This document shows, in pieces, positions 9,019 through 16,578 of a DNA stretch of 35,354 nucleotides. This DNA comes from UBA7803 sp041686955 (GTDB lineage Bacteria; Pseudomonadota; Gammaproteobacteria; Pseudomonadales; Azotimanducaceae): contig JAWLCV010000042.1 of NCBI GenBank assembly GCA_041686955.1, positions 1 through 35,354 of the forward strand, written 5' to 3'. Position 1 is the stretch's first letter, and every line of letters begins with the position of its first letter. The position numbers were made by a program, and so were the translations under genes. The notes beneath the pieces were generated by a model. It saw only the letters and a list, made by a program, of their open reading frames with translations, made no database searches and was not told where the DNA came from.

Positions 9019-9530
9019 GAAGCGCTCCGCCGCGATGAGGTCGTAACCGACGCCGCGGGCAACCGCGCGAGCAGGCGCTCCACGAGCCCATGCACGGCCG
9101 CCACGTCAACCTCCATCTCGGGCCGGAAGCGCTCGTCTCCCAGGGCCCGGCCGGGCCCACGGGTGAATCCCGGTTCCTCGAGGTGACGGTCCAGCAGCTC
9201 GAGCCAGACCCGCCCCGTGGCACGTCTCGCCTCGCGCTCGCCGAGGGCGTGTATGAGCACCCGCTTGATCAGCTCGTTGCTGGCGTCGAGGTACTCGCGG
9301 GCGGTCAACTCGCCGGCGAGATGGCGGCGGTGGAGGTCGTGGTAGAGACGGCGGGCGTGGCGCAGCGGGCGCCGCCGCCGCTCGGCCCGAATCAGTCGCC
9401 AGCCGAACCAGACAAGGCCTGCGGCGAGCAGCGCGCCCACCAGCCACCAGCCCGGCGCCGGCGGCCACCACCCCGGGGGCTCGGGTACGTGGATGTCGCG
9501 AAGCTGTTGAAGCAGATCTGCCGCCATCAT
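9015..9530 (-). CDS. DUF4381 domain membrane protein of the Bat operon
   Basis: This 171-residue protein starts with a periplasmic-facing segment containing IHVPEPPGWWPPAPGWW, the recognisable DUF4381 opening, and has one transmembrane helix (LVGALLAAGLVWFGW). An Arg-rich cytoplasmic helical region follows. The family is found almost only between DUF58 and BatA genes; its role in the complex is unknown. Two ATG codons stand in tandem at 9530 and 9527. A 42-base spacer separates it from the DUF58 gene, and its stop overlaps batA by 4 bases. Confidence 0.87.
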   Translation of the reverse strand: MMAADLLQQLRDIHVPEPPGWWPPAPGWWLVGALLAAGLVWFGWRLIRAERRRRPLRHARRLYHDLHRRHLAGELTAREYLDASNELIKRVLIHALGEREARRATGRVWLELLDRHLEEPGFTRGPGRALGDERFRPEMEVDVAAVHGLVERLLARLPAASVTTSSRRSAS

Positions 9531-9572
9531 CCCGTGCCCGTCAGGTTCGCCGGTGGCGCGGCCCCGGCGCCG

Positions 9573-10481
9573 TCACAGCCACCCCACCGCCTGCTGCACC
9601 TCGTCCGCCGTGGACAGCGACGCCGTCGTCACCCGAGTGTCCCGGCAAAGCGCCTCGAACGCCGCCTGCTCGGTCTCGAACCGCTCGCGGTAGCGCTCGC
9701 GCAGCCGCCGGTCGCCGGCGTCGAACTGCCAGCGCTCCACACCGTCGGTCATGGTGTAGCGGTCCGCGGGAGGCATTTCCCGCTCCAGCGGATCGTACAC
9801 CCGAACCGCCACCACCTCGTTGTGGCGGGCCAATGCCCGGAAGGCATCCCGCCAATCGTCCGCCCAGTGCTCGAAATCGCTGACGAAATAGATTCGGTGG
9901 TGGCTGCGCGCCAGGCGCCGCACCCGCAGCAGGGCCTCCACCACGTGCCGGCGACGGGGCAGCGGCGCGCCCCGGTGCAGCGCCTGGTTGAAGCGGACCA
10001 GATCCCGAAGGAACCGCGCCAGGGGCTTCACGTTGCGGTACGGCCGGTGAATGGCCATGGCGTCGTTGCCGATGACCAGACCGCCCACCCGGTCGTTGTG
10101 GCGGATGGCCCGCCACGCCGTCAGCGCCGCGAACTCCGCCGCCGCCACGGACTTCAACCGCTCCCGGCTGCCGAAGAACATGGACTGGGTCTGGTCCACG
10201 ACTACCAGGGTCAGCCTTTCGCGCTCCTCCCGAAACACCTTGGTGTGGGGGGTGTTCTTGCGCGCGGTCACCCGCCAGTCGATGGTCCGGACATCGTCGC
10301 CCGGCTGGTAGGCGCGCACCTCGGAGAAGTCGATGCCGCGGCCGCGCTGCTTGGACAGCCGGGTGCCGCCCCGGGCACTGACCACCGAGCTGGCTACCCG
10401 AGGCTCCGCCGCCGGGCGAAAGCGCAGCGCGAGCAGGTCGTCGAGCTCCACGTAGGCGCCGCGCAGCAGGGAATGCGTCAC
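9573..10481 (-). CDS. DUF58 domain protein of the MoxR/Bat operon
   Basis: The 302-residue protein has no transmembrane helix or signal peptide. It contains the DUF58 hallmark GIDFSEVRAYQPGDDVRTIDW near residues 45-65, followed by a VWA-like fold with VVVDQTQSM as a degenerate metal site. DUF58 proteins regularly accompany MoxR ATPases and are likely chaperone substrates or adaptors. I chose GTG 10481 because it leaves 8 bases after the moxR stop, has GAGG a few bases upstream, and starts just before the conserved ELDDLLALR segment. Confidence 0.9.
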   Translation of the reverse strand: MTHSLLRGAYVELDDLLALRFRPAAEPRVASSVVSARGGTRLSKQRGRGIDFSEVRAYQPGDDVRTIDWRVTARKNTPHTKVFREERERLTLVVVDQTQSMFFGSRERLKSVAAAEFAALTAWRAIRHNDRVGGLVIGNDAMAIHRPYRNVKPLARFLRDLVRFNQALHRGAPLPRRRHVVEALLRVRRLARSHHRIYFVSDFEHWADDWRDAFRALARHNEVVAVRVYDPLEREMPPADRYTMTDGVERWQFDAGDRRLRERYRERFETEQAAFEALCRDTRVTTASLSTADEVQQAVGWL

Positions 10482-10489
10482 CGGTGACC

Positions 10490-11461
10490 TCAGGGGACGG
10501 GCACCTGGTCGAGGAGCATGTCCACGACGCGGTCGCTGGAGATGCCCTGGGCCTCGGCATCGAAGGTGAGGATCAGACGGTGCCGCAGAACGTCGTGGGC
10601 TACCGCCTGAACGTCGTCGGGGCTCACGAAGTCGCGGCCACCGAGCCACGCCAGGGTTCGGGCGCACTGATCCAGGGCGATGGTGCCCCGGGGGCTCGAG
10701 CCGAACTCGATCAGCGGGGCAAGGTCGCCCCGGGCCTCGCGGGTGGCCATCACCAGCGCCACGATGTAACGCTCCACGGGCTCGGCCATGAAGATTTCCA
10801 GAATCTGGCGGCGCGCAGCGAAAACCTCTTCCTGACTGAGCCGGTGGGGCGGCTCGGGGGCGATGGTGCGCGTTCCGGCTTCCCGCCGCACCAGGTGGAG
10901 AATCTCGGTCTCCGCCTGGCTGGTGGGGTAATCCACCCGCACGTGCATGAGGAAGCGGTCGAGTTGTGCTTCGGGCAGGGGATAGGTGCCCTCCTGCTCG
11001 ATTGGGTTCTGAGTCGCCATCACCAGAAACAGCTCCGGCAACGGGAACGTGCGCCGGCCCACGCTCACCTGGTGCTCGGCCATGGCCTCGAGCAGCGCCG
11101 ACTGGACCTTCGCCGGCGCCCGGTTCACCTCGTCGGCCAGCAGCAGGTTGTGAAACACCGGTCCCGGCTGAAACTTGAAGGAGCCGTCTTCCGGCCGATA
11201 GATCTCGGTGCCGGTGATGTCGCTCGGCAGCAGGTCCGGGGTGAACTGAATGCGGTGAAAGTCGCCTTCCACGGCGTGGGCGAGCTCCTTCACGGCCCGG
11301 GTCTTGGCCAGCCCCGGCGCGCCTTCCACCAGAAGATGGCCGCCGCACAACAGGGCCATCATGAGGCGCTCGAGCAGCCGCTCCTGGCCGATGATCCGCC
11401 TGGTGAGCCACTCCGTGACCGCGCGCACCTTCTCCTGCTGCGGCGTTTCCACTGCGTCCAT
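10490..11461 (-). CDS. MoxR-family AAA+ ATPase
   Basis: This 323-residue AAA+ protein is first in the Bat operon. The Walker A motif is GAPGLAKT (47-54) and the Walker B region is LLLADEVNRAPAKVQSALLEAM near 105-125. A sensor segment MATQNPIEQEGTYPLPEAQLDRF and a C-terminal winged-helix-like lid follow. MoxR ATPases are thought to act as chaperones that assemble or activate the VWA proteins encoded next to them, here BatA and BatB/C. The ATG at 11461 faces the divergent DUF2835 gene across 124 bases. Confidence 0.94.
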   Translation of the reverse strand: MDAVETPQQEKVRAVTEWLTRRIIGQERLLERLMMALLCGGHLLVEGAPGLAKTRAVKELAHAVEGDFHRIQFTPDLLPSDITGTEIYRPEDGSFKFQPGPVFHNLLLADEVNRAPAKVQSALLEAMAEHQVSVGRRTFPLPELFLVMATQNPIEQEGTYPLPEAQLDRFLMHVRVDYPTSQAETEILHLVRREAGTRTIAPEPPHRLSQEEVFAARRQILEIFMAEPVERYIVALVMATREARGDLAPLIEFGSSPRGTIALDQCARTLAWLGGRDFVSPDDVQAVAHDVLRHRLILTFDAEAQGISSDRVVDMLLDQVPVP

Positions 11462-11486
11462 AGCATTTCCGGTAGAAAAGCCCGGT

Positions 11487-11492
11487 ATTGTA
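11487..11492 (-). promoter_or_regulatory. Possible -10 box for the moxR-bat operon
   Basis: The - strand reads TACAAT 26 bases before the moxR ATG, in the only intergenic stretch upstream of the operon. No good -35 hexamer is seen at 16-18 bases, so this is a weak call based on the -10 match and position alone. Confidence 0.3.
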
Positions 11493-11546
11493 GCGGTCGA
11501 GGCGGGAAAAACACCCTGGCCCGGCCGTGCCCGGGGATCGGACTAT

Positions 11547-11564
11547 CCTTCTGACGTTAGAAGG
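11547..11564. repeat. 6-bp inverted repeat in the moxR/DUF2835 intergenic region
   Basis: CCTTCT (11547-11552) and AGAAGG (11559-11564) form a perfect palindrome around GACGTT, 22 bases before the DUF2835 start. It could be an operator for one of the two divergent genes or chance. Confidence 0.3.
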
Positions 11565-11585
11565 CCAGAGTCGAGATTAAGTTTC

Positions 11586-11807
11586 GTGCGCCGTTACGAG
11601 TTGGATCTGCACATACCGGCCGAGGAGCTGCTGCGGTACTACCGCGGCGCCGCCAGCGCCGTGGCGGCGGTCGACCGTCAGGGGCGCAGCATCCGCTTGC
11701 CCGCCTCGGCGCTGCGGCCCTTCGTCACCAGTTCGGGCATTCACGGCCGGTTCTCGCTGCAGGTGGATGGGGCGAACCGTCTGCGCCGGATAGTTCGGCT
11801 CGGCTGA
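11586..11807 (+). CDS. DUF2835 small protein
   Basis: This 73-residue protein matches the DUF2835 family: VRRYELDLHIPAEELLRYYRG at the N-terminus, then a variable middle, and LPASALRPFVTSSGIHGRF near residues 43-61. The family is small, soluble and found in gammaproteobacteria; its function is unknown. The GTG start is chosen because family members begin a few residues before the RYYRG motif; no strong ribosome binding site is visible. It stands alone, divergent from moxR and 53 bases upstream of pyrD on the same strand. Confidence 0.85.
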   Translation: MRRYELDLHIPAEELLRYYRGAASAVAAVDRQGRSIRLPASALRPFVTSSGIHGRFSLQVDGANRLRRIVRLG

Positions 11808-11832
11808 TTTTCGGGAACGACGGCTCCGTAGC

Positions 11833-11860
11833 GGGCGGCGGTGACGTAGAATCGCCGCCC
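11833..11860 (+). promoter_or_regulatory. Perfect hairpin abutting the pyrD start codon
   Basis: GGGCGGCG (11833-11840) and CGCCGCCC (11853-11860) form a perfect 8-bp GC stem with a 12-base loop, and the stem ends at the base before the pyrD ATG. The loop contains TAGAAT (11847-11852), which could be a -10 box giving a transcript that starts within a few bases of the ATG. In E. coli, pyrD translation is controlled by a hairpin that covers the ribosome binding site. The position here suggests related control, but the sequence does not tell the two readings apart. Confidence 0.5.
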
Positions 11861-12871
11861 ATGTATCCCTTGCTGCGCACCCTGCTGTTCGCCCTCGAAG
11901 CGGAGACGAGTCATCACGTGGCCATCGCCGGCCTCGGCGCCTACGGACGTCTGCCGGGGCGCGTGGCGCCGCTTCCAGGGCGGCCCCGCCGGCTCATGGG
12001 GCTGACGTTCGCCAACCCGGTGGGGCTCGCCGCGGGCCTCGACAAGGACGGCCGTGCGGTGGAAGGGCTGGCAAGGCTCGGTTTCGGATTCGTCGAGGTG
12101 GGCACCGTCACCCCCCGGCCGCAACCGGGTAACCCCCGACCGCGCTTGTTCCGGCTCCCGGAGGCCCGGGCGCTGATCAACCGCATGGGGTTCAACAACG
12201 AAGGCGTCGATGCCATGGCGCGCCGGCTCGAGGCCGTGCGCCGCCGGGGCCGCCTCGGCGGCACCATCCTCGGCGTCAACGTCGGCAAGAACAAGGATAC
12301 GCCCCTCGAGGATGCCGCCGCGGACTACCAGCGCTGCATGGAGGCGGTCTTTCCCTACGCCGACTATCTGACCCTCAACCTTTCGTCGCCCAACACGCCG
12401 GGCCTGCGGACCCTGCAGTCGGAGGACTCGCTGGCGCCGCTGCTCGAGCGGGTGAAGGAGACCCAGCAGCGCCTGGGGCAGCGGCACGGCTGCCGGGTCC
12501 CGGTGCTGCTGAAGATCGCCCCGGATCTCGAGCCGGACGAGGTGACCGTGGTGGCCCGGTCGCTGCTGCGGTTCGAGATGGAGGGCGTGATCGCCACCAA
12601 CACCACCCTGGCGCGCCCCGGCGTGGAGCGCCTGCCCCGGGCCGGTGAGACCGGCGGACTGTCGGGCGCGCCGCTCCATCCCCTGGCGCTGCGGACGGTG
12701 GCGCAGCTACGCGAAGCTCTGGGCGGCGCACTGCCCATCATCGGGGTGGGCGGCATCGTCGACGTGGCGGGCGGCGAGTCCATGCTGGCCCAGGGGGCCG
12801 ATCTGCTGCAGATCTACACCGGCTTCATCTATCGAGGTCCGGTTCTGGTACGGGAGCTCGCCCGTCTCTAG
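11861..12871 (+). CDS. pyrD: Dihydroorotate dehydrogenase (quinone), class 2
   Basis: The 336-residue enzyme oxidises dihydroorotate to orotate in pyrimidine synthesis and passes electrons to the quinone pool. The N-terminal amphipathic helix (MYPLLRTLLFALEAETSHH) is the membrane and quinone-binding extension of class 2 enzymes. FMN and substrate motifs are NPVGLAAGLDKDG (52-64), GTVTPRPQPGNPRPRLFR (81-98), INRMGFNN, and NLSSPNTPGLR with the catalytic base Ser175, the same number as in E. coli. IGVGGI and YTGFIYRGP bind the phosphate of FMN. No Shine-Dalgarno sequence lies within 12 bases of the ATG; a perfect hairpin occupies that space. Confidence 0.96.
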   Translation: MYPLLRTLLFALEAETSHHVAIAGLGAYGRLPGRVAPLPGRPRRLMGLTFANPVGLAAGLDKDGRAVEGLARLGFGFVEVGTVTPRPQPGNPRPRLFRLPEARALINRMGFNNEGVDAMARRLEAVRRRGRLGGTILGVNVGKNKDTPLEDAAADYQRCMEAVFPYADYLTLNLSSPNTPGLRTLQSEDSLAPLLERVKETQQRLGQRHGCRVPVLLKIAPDLEPDEVTVVARSLLRFEMEGVIATNTTLARPGVERLPRAGETGGLSGAPLHPLALRTVAQLREALGGALPIIGVGGIVDVAGGESMLAQGADLLQIYTGFIYRGPVLVRELARL

Positions 12872-12888
12872 CCGGGGCCCAGTCGGTC

Positions 12889-12915
12889 TAAAGTTTCCGT
12901 GGCGGCGGCCGTTAT
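12889..12915 (+). promoter_or_regulatory. Sigma-28 (FliA) type promoter
   Basis: The -35 element TAAAGTTT (12889-12896) matches the FliA consensus exactly. After 11 bases comes GCCGTTAT (12908-12915), which matches GCCGATAA at six of eight positions including the whole GCCG core. The predicted start of transcription is near 12922, leaving a leader of about 33 bases that contains the ribosome binding site GGGAAGG (12941-12947) of the next gene. It lies in the short gap after pyrD and points at the uncharacterised gene at 12955. Confidence 0.75.
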
Positions 12916-12954
12916 CTTCCGGGACAGGTGACGACCGGCAGGGAAGGCGGCCAC

Positions 12955-13824
12955 ATGAACGTGCAGGGATTCGGGTTCCCCTTCGGCCACGGTCTCCGGC
13001 TCGGCCACGGGTTCGGCCCGCCAGGGAAGGCAGGGCACCCCGTGGCGCCGGAGGCCGTGGCCGAGAACCATTCGCCGCGCCGCGCGGGACAGTCCGCGGG
13101 GTGGCGGGAAAGAACGGCATCCGCCGCCCCCCACGGCGCGCACGCCGAGCCGCGCTGTAGCGCCCCGGACTCGAAACCGCCCGTCCAGGTGCAATCGCTG
13201 GACGCGGCCGACTACCGGCACATGCGCCTGCGCCACCAGGAAGCTTCGCTCGAGGTGTCCTTCGAGCTGGAGCTCAGGACGGTGGAGGGCGATCGGGTGC
13301 TGCTGCGCTTCGAACAGCTCGACGTGGCATCGAGCACCGGCCTGGCCGTCCGGGGCGGCGACGGCGGGAGGTTGGCGGTTCGGGTTGCGGATCAGCGGAC
13401 CGAGCGGCTGGTGCACATGGAGGTGACGGGCGATCTTTCCGAGTCCGAGCGCTCCGCCCTGGATGCCGTGCTGGCCGAGGTGGTGGAGGCGGCGAACGGC
13501 TTCTTCCGCGAAGGCGGCGGTGACGGGATGGCCCGGCTCGAAGCATTGTCGTTCGACAGCTCGGCGCTCGCCGATCTGTCGCTGCAGATGAGCATGTCGA
13601 GTCACGTGGAGGTGCTGCGGGCCTACGGCCGCGGCAGCACCGAGGGTGACGGTCTCGAGCGACTCGCGGAGCGGAACAGCGAGGTGACGAGGAGTCTGGC
13701 GCTGGTGGCGGACGCACAGCGGCGCATCGTCTCGGCGGCGAGCGAGGTGCTGAACGAAGCGAGCGCGGTGAAGATGGTGCGGGGCGTGCTGCCGCCCCTG
13801 CTGCAGAGCGCTGCAGCCGCCTAG
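12955..13824 (+). CDS. Uncharacterised protein behind a FliA-type promoter
   Basis: I do not recognise a named family. The 289-residue protein has no signal peptide or membrane segment. Residues 1-30 are Gly/His/Phe-rich (GFGFPFGHGLRLGHGFG), and 30-75 look disordered and basic. A beta-rich core (about 77-155) contains SLEVSFELELRTVEGDRVLLRFEQLD. A helical part follows, with LSESERSALDAVLAEVVEAANGFF and FDSSALADLSLQMSMS, ending in helices of residues 215-289. From memory, similar core layouts occur in unannotated gammaproteobacterial proteins. The ATG has a strong ribosome binding site 7 bases upstream. The FliA-type promoter suggests co-expression with late flagellar genes (inference). Its stop shares CTAG with that of the convergent ddl gene. 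Confidence 0.85.
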   Translation: MNVQGFGFPFGHGLRLGHGFGPPGKAGHPVAPEAVAENHSPRRAGQSAGWRERTASAAPHGAHAEPRCSAPDSKPPVQVQSLDAADYRHMRLRHQEASLEVSFELELRTVEGDRVLLRFEQLDVASSTGLAVRGGDGGRLAVRVADQRTERLVHMEVTGDLSESERSALDAVLAEVVEAANGFFREGGGDGMARLEALSFDSSALADLSLQMSMSSHVEVLRAYGRGSTEGDGLERLAERNSEVTRSLALVADAQRRIVSAASEVLNEASAVKMVRGVLPPLLQSAAAA

Positions 13825-14807
13825 CCGGGCTGCACCCCGCGCGCCGCGGCGCTTCTCACCAGGGCGTCCATGAGCGCCGGAAACCCGTATCCGCTGGCGG
13901 CGGCGCCATCTGGAAACAGGCTCGTGGGGGTCATGCCGGGAAGGGTGTTCACCTCCAGCAGCACGATGCCGTGGCTCTCCGCCATGTCCGTCACCAGGAA
14001 GTCCGCGCGGGACAGATCCCGAAGCTCCAGGGCGCGGTGGGCCCGCAGGGCGATCTGCTGCAGCTCGTCCTGCACCGTCTGGGGCAGGGGCGCCGGGATG
14101 AGGTGCTCACTGCGGCCGGCGGCGTAGCGGTTCTCGTAGTCGTACCACTGATCCGCCGCGGTGCGGATCTCGATCACCGGCAGGGCCGCCGGCGCCTGGC
14201 CGTGCAGGTGGAGCACGCCCACGGTGATCTCCCGGCCGAGCACGAACGGCTCCACCAGCACCCCGTGTCCGAACCGGAGACCCTCGTTGATGGCGTCGGC
14301 CACGTCCCCGCCGTTGGGCAGGCGCGTGGTGCCCAGCGCCGAGCCCTGCCGCAACGGCTTGATCACCACCCGATCTCCCATGGTCTCGAGGATGCGGTTC
14401 GTGGCCTCCTCCAGCGGCGTGTCGGGCGCCACCACGATCTCCTCCGCCACCGGCAACCCGGCCCGCCGGAACACGGCCTTGGCCAGGCTCTTGTCCATGG
14501 CCACGGCGCTGCCGTGGACGCCGCTGCCCACGTAGGGCAGGCCGAGGAGCTCCAGGAACCCCTGTACCGTGCCGTCCTCTCCGGGCGGCCCGTGCAGGGC
14601 CGGGAACACCACGTCGGGCCGGGCCTCGAGCAGCGCGGCGCCACAGTTCCGGTCGAGCTCCAGCAGCGTGACCCGGTGGCCCGCGTCCTCCAGGCCCCGG
14701 GACACCTCGCGGGCGGAGGCGCGGGACACTTCGGCCTCCGCGGAGGGGCCGCCCATCAGCACGGCCACGTGCAGGGAAGGGGTTCGGTCGGATCTGGATT
14801 CGCTCAT
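13821..14807 (-). CDS. ddl: D-alanine-D-alanine ligase family protein
   Basis: The 328-residue ATP-grasp enzyme would join two D-alanines for peptidoglycan precursor synthesis. Key Ddl positions are present: Glu26 in SAEAEVS (Glu15 of E. coli DdlB), HGPPGEDGTVQG (72-83), Lys150 and Ser156 in the KPLRQGSALG loop, Tyr228 in WYDYENRY (Tyr216 of DdlB, associated with D-Ala rather than D-lactate use), Arg268, and LLEVNTLPGMTPTSL. Slight departures are HGPPG for the usual HGTxG and GSALG for GSSxG. It lies outside any murC/ftsQ cluster, last in a unit with a peptidase, a small membrane protein and a GNAT enzyme, so it may be a second Ddl or a related ligase. The spacing to the GNAT gene is 5 bases. 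Confidence 0.88.
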   Translation of the reverse strand: MSESRSDRTPSLHVAVLMGGPSAEAEVSRASAREVSRGLEDAGHRVTLLELDRNCGAALLEARPDVVFPALHGPPGEDGTVQGFLELLGLPYVGSGVHGSAVAMDKSLAKAVFRRAGLPVAEEIVVAPDTPLEEATNRILETMGDRVVIKPLRQGSALGTTRLPNGGDVADAINEGLRFGHGVLVEPFVLGREITVGVLHLHGQAPAALPVIEIRTAADQWYDYENRYAAGRSEHLIPAPLPQTVQDELQQIALRAHRALELRDLSRADFLVTDMAESHGIVLLEVNTLPGMTPTSLFPDGAAASGYGFPALMDALVRSAAARGVQPG

Positions 14808-14812
14808 GGAAC

Positions 14813-15340
14813 TCACGGATGCAGGGTGGGCCGAGGATCGTAGCTGGTCCAGCGCTCGTGGTCGCGCCATTCTCCGGCGATGAACAGGAACGCCGGCGAC
14901 ATGCCTTCGTAATGGAAGCCGCAGCGTTTCACCAGGGCGATGGAGCGGTGGTTGTCCGGCTGGATGTTCGCTTCCAGGCGGTGCAGCCCCAGTTCCCGGA
15001 AGGCGTAGCGCTTCACCAGCTCGAGCCCCTCCCGCATGTAGCCGCAACCGGCGAACGGCGCTCCGGCGTAGTACCCCAGCGAAGCGCTGAGGAAGGAGCC
15101 GCGGATGATGTTGTTGATGTTGATGACGCCGACGATGGCGTCGTCGGCCCGGTTGCACACCAGCAGACCTTCGTGGTCGTCGCGCTGGCTCCGGGCCAGA
15201 TAATTGTGGAACGCCAGGCTCGACATGGGCGGCTGGATCCACGGGTGGTGCAGGTGGCGGCTCTGCTGCATGAGCTCCAGGAACTCGCCGCGGTCGCGGC
15301 GGCTCACCTGGCGCAGATAGACCCGGACCTCATCGCTCAT
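14813..15340 (-). CDS. GNAT acetyltransferase, RimJ/RimL-like
   Basis: This 175-residue protein has the GNAT fold of the RimJ/RimL branch. The order is VRVYLRQVSRRDRGEFLELM at the N-terminus, IVGVININNI and LGYYAGAPFAGCGYMREGLELV (acetyl-CoA loop region, about 85-110), then LHRLEANIQPDNHRSIALVKRCGFHYEG (about 120-145). The last segment is the best-conserved part of the family. RimJ/RimL enzymes acetylate ribosomal protein N-termini, but relatives modify antibiotics and small amines, so the substrate is open. The start overlaps the small membrane gene by 11 bases and the stop is 5 bases from ddl. Confidence 0.9.
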   Translation of the reverse strand: MSDEVRVYLRQVSRRDRGEFLELMQQSRHLHHPWIQPPMSSLAFHNYLARSQRDDHEGLLVCNRADDAIVGVININNIIRGSFLSASLGYYAGAPFAGCGYMREGLELVKRYAFRELGLHRLEANIQPDNHRSIALVKRCGFHYEGMSPAFLFIAGEWRDHERWTSYDPRPTLHP

Positions 15341-15578
15341 GTTCGCGCTGGTGCTCGAGCAGGAAGATCTCCCAGAGGGCCGGCGGGATCATGGCGAGAC
15401 CGACGATGAGCAGGTGCAGCGGATGCAGCCGGAGCTCTCCGTCCGCCAGCCAGTCGGCGAGCCCGTTGGCGAGCCAGACACCCTCGAAACGGAACCCCTG
15501 GGCGTGCCAGAACATCAGCCCTGCCGTGGTCAGGGCGAAGCCCAGCGTCAGCAGCAGGAAGCGCAGAAAGTACGTCAT
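15330..15578 (-). CDS. Small membrane protein with two transmembrane helices
   Basis: I do not recognise this 82-residue protein. It has two hydrophobic helices, FLRFLLLTLGFALTTAGLMFW near the start and LHLLIVGLAMIPPALWEIFLL near the end, with a Trp/Leu/Asp-containing stretch between them and a charged tail (EHQREHER). It is placed by overlaps at both ends: ATGA with the C39-like peptidase stop and 11 bases with the GNAT start. This makes translational coupling likely and supports it as a real gene. Confidence 0.72.
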   Translation of the reverse strand: MTYFLRFLLLTLGFALTTAGLMFWHAQGFRFEGVWLANGLADWLADGELRLHPLHLLIVGLAMIPPALWEIFLLEHQREHER

Positions 15579-16555
15579 GGCGGGAGAATATACGCCGCCC
15601 CGCGGTGGCGAAGCCAGGCCCCGCTGAAGGCCTCTGCCGGGTACACACGCTGCACCTGACCGTCCGGCGCCGCCGGGTCGCAGACGTGGATCTCTCGCGG
15701 ACCGGCGGCGTGCACCACCACCAGGTGGCCCCCGGTGTCGGTCAGCGGCGCGCCGGGCAGCTCGCCGTTCGCGAAGCGGATGCTGGTGACCAGGGGAATG
15801 CCTCGCTGCAGAACGGTCAGCGGCTCGGCCCAGTCCGCGAAGACTTCCACCGCGCCGAGGGAGCCGCGCCGTGCCGCCGCCCGCAGAGCCAGCGGCCAGA
15901 CCCCGTAGAGCCCGGAAGCGGGGTCGCGGCACTCCTCCACCAGCGCCAGCCAGTCGTGAGGCCGGCGCCACAGGTTCAGCACCATGGACACACAGGTGGG
16001 GGAGCAGATGCGCTGGGCGATTTCCGGCGGCGCGGTGGTTTGGCTGCGCGGCAGGGGCGGGTCGGACAGGCCGGCGGTGTCCTGTGGTGCCGGTGGCCGG
16101 GCCAGGGTGAGCGCCCGCCGCGACACGGCGATCAGATAGTGCTCCGGGCGGGCGTCTGCGAGCAGCGACAGCTCCAGCACCGGGGCCGGCAGCGGGCGGT
16201 GCACGTGAAAACAGTCGATGTGGGTGCTCACCGCCCCGCGGGCCGCCTCGGCCGCGGGCCCGGGCCCGGGCGCAGCCTCGGGCCCGCGCCGGCTCGGCAC
16301 GTGGGGCAGCGGCCATTCGCTCGCGCCGTCCCGGAGGATCCACCGGTACCGGCTCCCCTGGTCCCCGGCAGGCACAGGCGCCTCGCCCAGTGCTAAGCTC
16401 GGCACCACGATGAGGCCGGGTTCGAGCGCGGGCAGGGAGACCACCAGGCGCCAGCCGCCTTCGCTCGGTTGCCAGTCCGCCGGACCCACCACCGGCAGTG
16501 GATAGCGGCCGACAGTTTCGCTGTCGGCATAGCGCAGGGTCCGGCTCTCCGCCAT
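15575..16555 (-). CDS. C39-like (papain-fold) peptidase family protein
   Basis: The 326-residue protein has an N-terminal beta-rich region (about 1-150), a Pro/Ala-rich linker (85-108) and a C-terminal cysteine-peptidase domain of the C39-like type. The likely catalytic residues are Cys184 in RICSPTCVSMVL, His277 in TGGHLVVV and Asp293 in VCDPAA, in the order expected for a papain-like triad. No signal peptide is visible, so it is probably cytoplasmic unless exported by another route. It heads a - strand unit with the small membrane protein, GNAT and Ddl genes. Its start lies only 23 bases from the divergent glutaredoxin-like gene. Confidence 0.83.
   Translation of the reverse strand: MAESRTLRYADSETVGRYPLPVVGPADWQPSEGGWRLVVSLPALEPGLIVVPSLALGEAPVPAGDQGSRYRWILRDGASEWPLPHVPSRRGPEAAPGPGPAAEAARGAVSTHIDCFHVHRPLPAPVLELSLLADARPEHYLIAVSRRALTLARPPAPQDTAGLSDPPLPRSQTTAPPEIAQRICSPTCVSMVLNLWRRPHDWLALVEECRDPASGLYGVWPLALRAAARRGSLGAVEVFADWAEPLTVLQRGIPLVTSIRFANGELPGAPLTDTGGHLVVVHAAGPREIHVCDPAAPDGQVQRVYPAEAFSGAWLRHRGAAYILPP
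16508..16528. repeat. Perfect 8-bp hairpin in the 5' end of the C39-like gene
   Basis: GCCGACAG (16508-16515) and CTGTCGGC (16521-16528) are perfect inverted repeats around five bases. The site lies inside the first 16 codons of the C39-like gene and about 50 bases upstream of the divergent glutaredoxin-like start. It could be an operator for the short divergent promoter region or an mRNA hairpin; nothing else supports either. Confidence 0.4.
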
Positions 16556-16578
16556 CTGGGCTCTCTGCTGTGGGTGAA

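Noticed and set aside
11575..11600. A TTAAGTTT near the DUF2835 start followed by GCCGTTAC, resembling a FliA promoter.
   Set aside because: The spacing is only about 5-6 bases instead of 11, and the second element would lie inside the coding sequence.
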